A stretch of 64,000 bases of DNA. Origin: Prillingera fragicola. Taxonomy: Eukaryota > Basidiomycota > Tremellomycetes > Trichosporonales > Trichosporonaceae. The notes under the pieces were generated by a model. It searched no databases and was not told where the DNA came from. It saw nothing but the letters and a program-made list of their open reading frames with translations. The DNA lies in contig BEDY01000003.1 of the NCBI GenBank assembly GCA_002335605.1, forward strand, positions 1,612,001-1,676,000, given 5' to 3'. Shown piece after piece: positions 58,804-64,000 of the stretch. Within the stretch, counting starts at the first letter, position 1. The number at the start of each line of letters is the position of its first letter. The position numbers were made by a program, and so were the translations under genes.

Positions 58804-59841
58804 CTAACCACGCGCACGACGACGGCGAGAATTGGTACGAGTTCTCGCGGGCACCGATGTCTCTGGGGCATCGCCCTCATGCGTAGCAGGGACAGAAAGA
58901 GGGACAGGCGCCAGTGGTAGAGCAGTAGCAGGTGGTGCAGGAAGGGGCTGCACTGAACGGGCTGGGGGATGCGTGATCACGGAGTGCGGCTGGTGAGGTG
59001 GGGGGGGCGCCAGAGCAAATGGAGGAGGCGCGTACTGAGCGGATGATAGAGAAGCCTGCGGGTCGAACTGTGGAGCGTACTGTGAAGACGCCTGAAATCC
59101 ATATAACTCAGATACCTGAGCAGGGTACTGCGGCCCGGGCTCAGATGGCGACGAGTTGGCAAAATGCTCCGCGACGATTGCAGCAATCGATTCCTCGCTT
59201 GGAATGTTGGTAGGGCTTGAGTCGATGCCAGCCGCAGAGACCGTGGCCGAAACAGCCGCCGGTGTCGTTGGCAGAGGCATCACAACCGGCGCCGTTGTCG
59301 AGGCAGGAGCGTTCGAAGTGACTGCAGCGGAGCTGCTTGGTTGCTGAGGTACGAAGGCAACGCAAGGATTCTCCGCAGTGGAGCTGCCAATACCGGGGTC
59401 GACTGAGGCTTGGGGCACCGGAGGCATGGGACGAAGTATGCCAGCGGCGTACGCACCCTGCATCCATCCGGGCATTGCACCTGGCACGTCCGGAGGAGGC
59501 ATTGACGCGACACAAGGGCGTGACACCATCGGTGGCACTGCTGGTGTGGTTGGAACACGGAGTGTTATCGATGGAGATTGAGAATGCGCAGATGGGTGAC
59601 GAGGAGCCTCAGTGTGACTGGAACGTGTGGCGTAAGGGAAAGCTTGACGTTGATGCGCGTTTACTTGAGCGTGTGCTTGAGTTTGAGCAGCATTCGCCGC
59701 GTGGTGAGACCTGTAGAGGCGTGATGTGCACAAGCAGGAGAAGCACAACAACACGCAGGATTATATGCACAGGTGGAGGGGAGAGGGGGAGAGGCGTTGG
59801 GTACATGCTCGCTAGCGCTGCGGAACGTACGCTTGATTCAT
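58804..59841 (-). CDS. Pro/Ala/Ser-rich low-complexity protein of unknown function
   Basis: Two exons (59841-59831, just 11 nt, and 59710-58804) encode 305 residues beginning MNQASHHAANAAQTQAHAQV. The 120-nt intron has a GTACGT donor and a pyrimidine-rich run ending CTACAG. The protein is rich in Pro, Ala, Ser, Gln and Thr throughout, with PPPPHQPHS-type runs, a possible helix around EESIAAIVAEHFANS, and a strongly basic end (TRTNSRRRRARG). No domain is recognised. Such composition is common in fungal regulators and RNA-associated proteins, but that is only a guess. The long open frame with sensible splice sites supports a real gene; the exact start is less certain. Confidence 0.5.
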
Positions 59842-60031
59842 GCGAGCAGCGTTGAGGTTCTGGGTGAGTGAACATGGACAGCATGGCGTAGCAGACAGGA
59901 ATGGTTTGAATGTAGTGAGAGTCAATGGTAGCGAGTGTGGGCAAGCGGTCGTGGTGATCAAGTGGGAAAGCGCCAGCAAGAACAGCATTAGGTCCGGGTG
60001 TGTGTAGTCGGTAGTCGTGGTTGGAGGTTCG

Positions 60032-60493
60032 TTATTTAGGATACTGTGTTCGTTAATCGCCCCGCGGTAGCGCACAGTAACGCACCTGCTGAAAAGCGAC
60101 ACTACTGGCACTGAACAAGCGATCAGCCTCAGTGGTCTCCGCCTTCTTCTTGTTGTTGCCAGCGGCGGGCGGCTTGAGGTAGCTATCAAAACCCTGACGC
60201 GTCAGTTAAGCGAACAACAACCACCACCAAGAGAACTCCGAGTGCCCTGCGACCCACCTTGATAATATTTCCACCAGATGCCGCCGTCTCCTCAAGATAG
60301 CTGCCCTCGAATGCCCAGATTGATGTCTCAAGGTTGGCCTACAGGATCAGAACACACTTCCAAGACTGCCACAAGACTTGCAACACACCAGCGTCGTGTC
60401 AATGGCTCGCTTCTTGCGCTGCGCATTCTCCAATTCTGTGAGAGCTGCCGACTGCGCTTGCTTGGCGTCGGCGGGGGGACCTGACTGACTCAT
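60032..60493 (-). CDS. EAF6: Chromatin modification-related protein Eaf6
   Basis: Four exons (60493-60389, 60338-60258, 60193-60086, 60043-60032), 101 residues. Eaf6 is a small coiled-coil subunit of NuA4 and NuA3-type histone acetyltransferase complexes. The conserved core reads ELENAQRKKRAIDTTLANLE, TSIWAFEGSYLEETAASGGN, then IIKGFDSYLKPP and LFSASSVAFQQ. The last intron (42 nt, GTGCGT..TTAAC..CAG) gives the ending QQYPK; reading through it would give VRYCALPRGD instead, still open to a stop. Length and core fit the family. Confidence 0.88.
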
Positions 60494-60806
60494 AATGCAA
60501 GTATGAATTAACAAGATGTGGAGAGAGGACAAGCAAGCACCGAACTAGAAACGACATCATCATGATCGACGCTCATAGCCAACACGTGGTTCTCCTGAGC
60601 TGATGCCACGGAACCAAAACTACGAAACTCCGGATACTGAATGGAAGATCTGACAGACATGGACACAGCGACATAGAGACAGCGTGCACGAGAGCGCGCA
60701 GAGCATTGCTAAACGGAAGGCAGGTGACAAGCTCGAGCACATGTTTAGGCATATGATCCATCATACACGACACCCGGTGGTGCCCCCAATGCTAAGCACC
60801 TCGCGT
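60494..60806. other. Intergenic region between uL22 and EAF6
   Basis: 313 bp holding the uL22 3' region and EAF6 promoter. No feature recognised. Confidence 0.5.
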
Positions 60807-61653
60807 TCATGCCTCGATGGCGGCAACGGTCTGGCCGGTCTTGGCCGAGACGTCAAGGTCCTTGGCACGGGCGACCTCCGAGGTAGGGGTGGAAAGGATG
60901 ATCTCGATGTGGCAAGGGTGGCCCTGGTAGGGGTTGCTGTAAAGTCAGTAAAGCTGCGAACGGGCTACCAAATGCTGAATACGCACATGCGACCGTGGGC
61001 GCGGTAAGTGCGACGGCGGGTCTTGGGGGCCTGCTGGACGACGATGTTCTTGATGAAGAGCTCGTCAACGGCAATGTCCTTAGCGTCGGCGTTCGACTCG
61101 GCGTTCTTGAGGAGACGGAGAACGAACTGGACCGACTTGACGGGCCAACGACCTGGAAACATTAGTGCGCGTCCAAAACCTCGAATTTCGATGCCAACGC
61201 ACCCTTGGTGGTCTTGAACTGCTTGGCCTGACCGGTGCGACCGATCGAGCCGTCAAATCGCCTGAAGGGGATGACCTGCTTCTTCTCCTGGACGTCGGCA
61301 AGGTAGGTGTAAGCCTTGGCGAGCTTCATGCCTAAGATTTGGGTTAGCACCTCTGAAACCTCGAATTTCCTGCGCGTTGCTCACCCGAGATGGCGGCGGC
61401 GACCTCGCGAGTGTTCTTGAAGTGAGTACGAACGTACTCGCCGCGAGCCTTGGCGACTGCACTGTCAGCCCAACTTGTTCATCCCATGAGACATCGAAAC
61501 ATCGAAATGCTCGTCTCGCGCGACACCTACACTTCTCGGGGTTCGAGTTAACGAGGGACTGAGAGGCGTAGCGCGTCTGTAGTTTGTCAGCATTATCTCC
61601 CACGTCGTCGTCGTCGTCGATGCCGTCGCTCTGGCACTGTCGGTACCCACCAT
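60807..61653 (-). CDS. RPL17: Large ribosomal subunit protein uL22 (Rpl17)
   Basis: Six exons: 61653-61651, 61576-61531, 61456-61385, 61331-61203, 61152-60987, 60936-60807, giving 181 residues. The first coding exon is the ATG alone, followed at once by GTGGGT; exon 2 continues [15 protein letters not shown]. Conserved uL22 blocks follow: [84 protein letters not shown] and PCHIEIIL. uL22 lines the peptide exit tunnel of the cytosolic 60S subunit. Five introns in a 181-codon gene is intron-rich but usual for ribosomal protein genes of this group. Confidence 0.95.
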
Positions 61654-63612
61654 CTCGGCGTTGTTTTTTGGACAAAGGAACTTGAGCCATCCAAACCTCA
61701 ACTCTGTTCGACCGTCGTCCAAGCTGCCAGCACCCAGAGTCGGGAGCAAATCGCAGTTTGGATCGGCGTTTCCCAAACCCGCAACTTGATGGCCAACGTG
61801 GCGCTTTTGAGATTTTTCACGTTTGCGGGTCCCCGCAGCTGTTCTTGGTTTCCTGGAAAGACACGCACTAATCTCTTGTGCCTCTGTCAGTACCTGGGCC
61901 TTGCCGTGTACGTCACCAGGGCTCGGAAAATCCGGTAAGATAGCACATGCTCTGGGTTGCATGCCTCACATAGGCGTGCAAGAACTGTTAATGACAGCAT
62001 ATTGCCTTACATGCATCAATATGGTGCTGTCTTGCTATTTAAATTACTACCCCTTGGGACCTTGAACGCGGGTCGACTGTGGGACCATGCTGTCTTGCTT
62101 GCAAGCTTGACGACGAGAAACAGCCGCGGCCCTTTCAAAGTGAGACATGTCACCAAACGAACGGGCTGTGTGCGTCATCGAGCAGATAGGACATCACAAA
62201 GACTGAGAGCAGTTCCGCGAGACCACATTTGTCTACCAATATTCCCATGTCAGGTCTTTGTCCTATCCACTGACGGCTCGTGCGCTCATTACGGCTACTG
62301 GCGTACGCATGACCGGGATCGCCAGGTCCAGGATGAATGATCTGCAACAACCCAGTGGAATCCGCCTGTCTCTGTTAGGTGAAAAGCGAAGAACCCGGTC
62401 CCGATCATCTTCGGCGGAGCCTGGCAAAGAGAGAGCCGTGACGTCGACCTGGAGCGAGAACGCAAGTCTCCATTGGCGTTCTCTTCCGCACGGCCGGAAT
62501 GAGCATTCCTACACAGCGAGTGAGGTCCTTGTCCGGTTCCTGCGGGTCCGGACTGAAGTGATCTGCGAATGTGGCACTGGTCTCCGTGAGCATCGCGATC
62601 AACAAAAATGCCTCGTCAGCGTCCTTGAAACAGTGGAGCGACGAAACTATGCGATTCCTTGTATCCTAAGCGCAGGTGCGTTAGAGTAAGAGCGGGAGCA
62701 CAGGTTCACATTGGACATCCATTAAAGTTTTGTGTAATTTGCAACCAGGGGAGCTGCACCCACACGACCAGTGGGCGGCCTCGTTTTGAGCGTCGTTGGG
62801 GTGTCTACTAGCGCAGTGTGGCAGCCGCGCAGCCTTTAAACCCCTCTTTCCTTGACCGGAGACTGAGAGTCGGAGGCTGCTCCAAGTAACCCTGTTGCTC
62901 CTAGAGAGCGACACAAGTGTCGGCGCGTGACTCGATGGCAGACAGGCTGTCCCGTGCTCGGTCATGTGAAATGTGGTTGGCCACCGGTCAGTCATGCAAA
63001 ACACTCATTCAATATTGCTTTCCGAAACGCATGTCCTGCAAAGATGAAGATAGTGCAGTGGGAAACGTGTGCAAATAGGCCAAAGTCGGCATATCTATCA
63101 ACGCCTCGTTTCAGCGCACGATGCGTCTGTGTGGCTCCTCATATTACGTTGTCGGCCATCGAGGCTACGGCCTTTCTACCGCTAAACTTTGTCTCTGTCA
63201 CTTTTGAAAGGCAAAGATGTATCGCAATGTGCTGACAATCGTGCATTTTTGATACAAAGTCACGACGCTGTGGCACACTGCGGCGTGTCGAGAAGTGGCG
63301 TACAGATGAAACACCACCACCACTGCATGAAAGAAGCATAACCCGGCTCTGTCCGTGGCTTCATGGTATTTGAGTTTTGGCACCAAACACACGTTGGGCT
63401 GTTCTTCACATGTGCCCGTCTATCGTGTAGTCGCTAGCATGGTTAGTCACCCGCAAATGAGCTCTACTTCGCGACAACTGAGTTAAAAAAAAAAAAAACC
63501 GAAAGTGACGAGCATGATCTGCATGTACAACCTATAGTTGAGAGAAGAGTTTAGATGAGTTCTAGGTATAAGATTCTTGGAAGACTGGGTCTGATATGAG
63601 ATGTGACCACCA
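61654..63612. other. Gene-free stretch upstream of uL22
   Basis: About 2 kb between two minus-strand genes. Open frames such as 62258-62689 have no recognisable family. It includes the uL22 promoter at the left end and the 3' region of the stress-protein gene at the right. No RNA gene was recognised. Confidence 0.45.
63485..63498. repeat. Poly-A tract (14 A on the plus strand)
   Basis: A homopolymer run about 115 bp downstream of the stress-protein stop codon, reading as poly-T in the sense of that gene. Confidence 0.8.
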
Positions 63613-64000
63613 CTAGCGCGGCTCATCAATCTCAGCAGCAGCTTGGGCGCTTGCGCGGTCCGGGTGCTCCTCCTCGTCTGCTGCGGCATCGACAATGTCG
63701 TCCTCCTGCTTGCTCGAAGCAGCCTTTTCGATATTGGCTGATGCGAGGGAGACGCGGGGCGAGTGACGAAGGTCTTCGGGGTTGGTCTGACGAAGGGGAC
63801 GACGGAGGCGACGGCGTGCGACCATGACAGGCACAGACGACTTTTGCACAAGGTAGTGCGAAGTGGAGCCAAGAAGGATGCTGCGCTGTTAGCTGTACCT
63901 CACGTATCAGCACTCACCCCTTGAGCTGGCCCAGACCGCGAGAACCGACAATGACGAGCGTAGGCTCGAGGAAGTCGATCAAGTCCAGAAGCATGTGGCG
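63613..64000 (-). CDS. Universal stress protein (UspA) domain protein, 5' end beyond window
   Basis: Two exons are visible: 64000-63918 (continuing off the window) and 63880-63613, separated by a 37-nt GTGAGT..GCTAAC..GCAG intron. The readable C-terminal part has the UspA nucleotide-binding signature LVIVGSRGLGQLKGILLGST followed by SHYLVQKSSVPVMVARRRL. After the domain comes an acidic, Ala-rich tail ending AAAEIDEPR. Fungal members are cytosolic and of unclear role; ATP binding is typical for proteins with the G-x2-G-x9-G(S/T) pattern seen here. Confidence 0.85.

Overview
This window is nuclear DNA from a fungus, most likely a basidiomycete yeast of the Tremellomycetes (Trichosporonales or Cryptococcus relatives). 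That placement is an inference from three things. Genes are dense and split by many tiny introns of 35-60 nt, with GTGAGT/GTAAGT donors and a CTGAC/CTAAC branch site 8-20 nt before the AG. A CPL1-type secreted cysteine-rich protein is present, a family known from Cryptococcus. The core eukaryotic gene set is fungal. All gene models were spliced by hand from the sequence; reading phase was checked across essentially every junction listed.

Layout: (1-5.1 kb) 3'-truncated MSS51 (-), an ankyrin/F-box-like protein (+), about 1.9 kb without a gene, and a secreted CPL1-like protein (+). (5.7-6.7 kb) An AT-rich patchwork of mitochondrial DNA (nad5 exon plus intron homing endonuclease, small-subunit rRNA 5' domain, nad4L, inverted cob) lies in GC-rich nuclear sequence: a composite NUMT. 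(7.5-17.2 kb) A large CAMK-like kinase (-), an alcohol O-acetyltransferase-like enzyme (+), mitochondrial ribosomal protein uS2m (-) and TFIIA large subunit (-). (17.4-31.7 kb) KRE33/NAT10 (+), a giant helical-repeat protein with zinc clusters (-) and VPS11 (+). (31.8-48.8 kb) Rab geranylgeranyltransferase alpha (-), a WBP4-like splicing factor (+), UTP3/SAS10 (-), SDE2 (+), RAD4/XPC (-), an M16 metallopeptidase (+) and a CSC1/OSCA-type channel (-). (48.8-52.4 kb) A gene-free stretch. (52.4-64 kb) A Nha1-type Na+/H+ antiporter (+), a serine beta-lactamase-fold hydrolase (+), an SLC35F6-like transporter (+), a Pro/Ala-rich orphan (-), EAF6 (-), ribosomal protein uL22 (-), a 2 kb gene-free stretch and the 3' end of a universal stress protein gene (-).

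Genes mostly alternate in strand, giving head-to-head promoters (for example TFIIA/KRE33, BET4/WBP4, UTP3/SDE2, RAD4/M16) and very tight tail-to-tail pairs (68 bp between stop codons for KRE33/giant protein and for VPS11/BET4). There is no operon-like pathway. Most genes are housekeeping: ribosome biogenesis (KRE33, UTP3, uL22), mitochondrial expression (MSS51, uS2m), transcription and chromatin (TFIIA, EAF6), splicing and genome maintenance (SDE2, WBP4, RAD4), and vesicle traffic (VPS11, BET4).

The most unusual signals are the composite mitochondrial insertion, and three genes (TFIIA, BET4, uL22) whose start codon is split by an intron or forms the whole coding part of exon 1. Others are an 8-nt internal microexon, several introns that keep the reading frame open if retained, and the giant zinc-cluster protein of uncertain identity. 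No CRISPR array, tRNA gene or intact transposon was seen.
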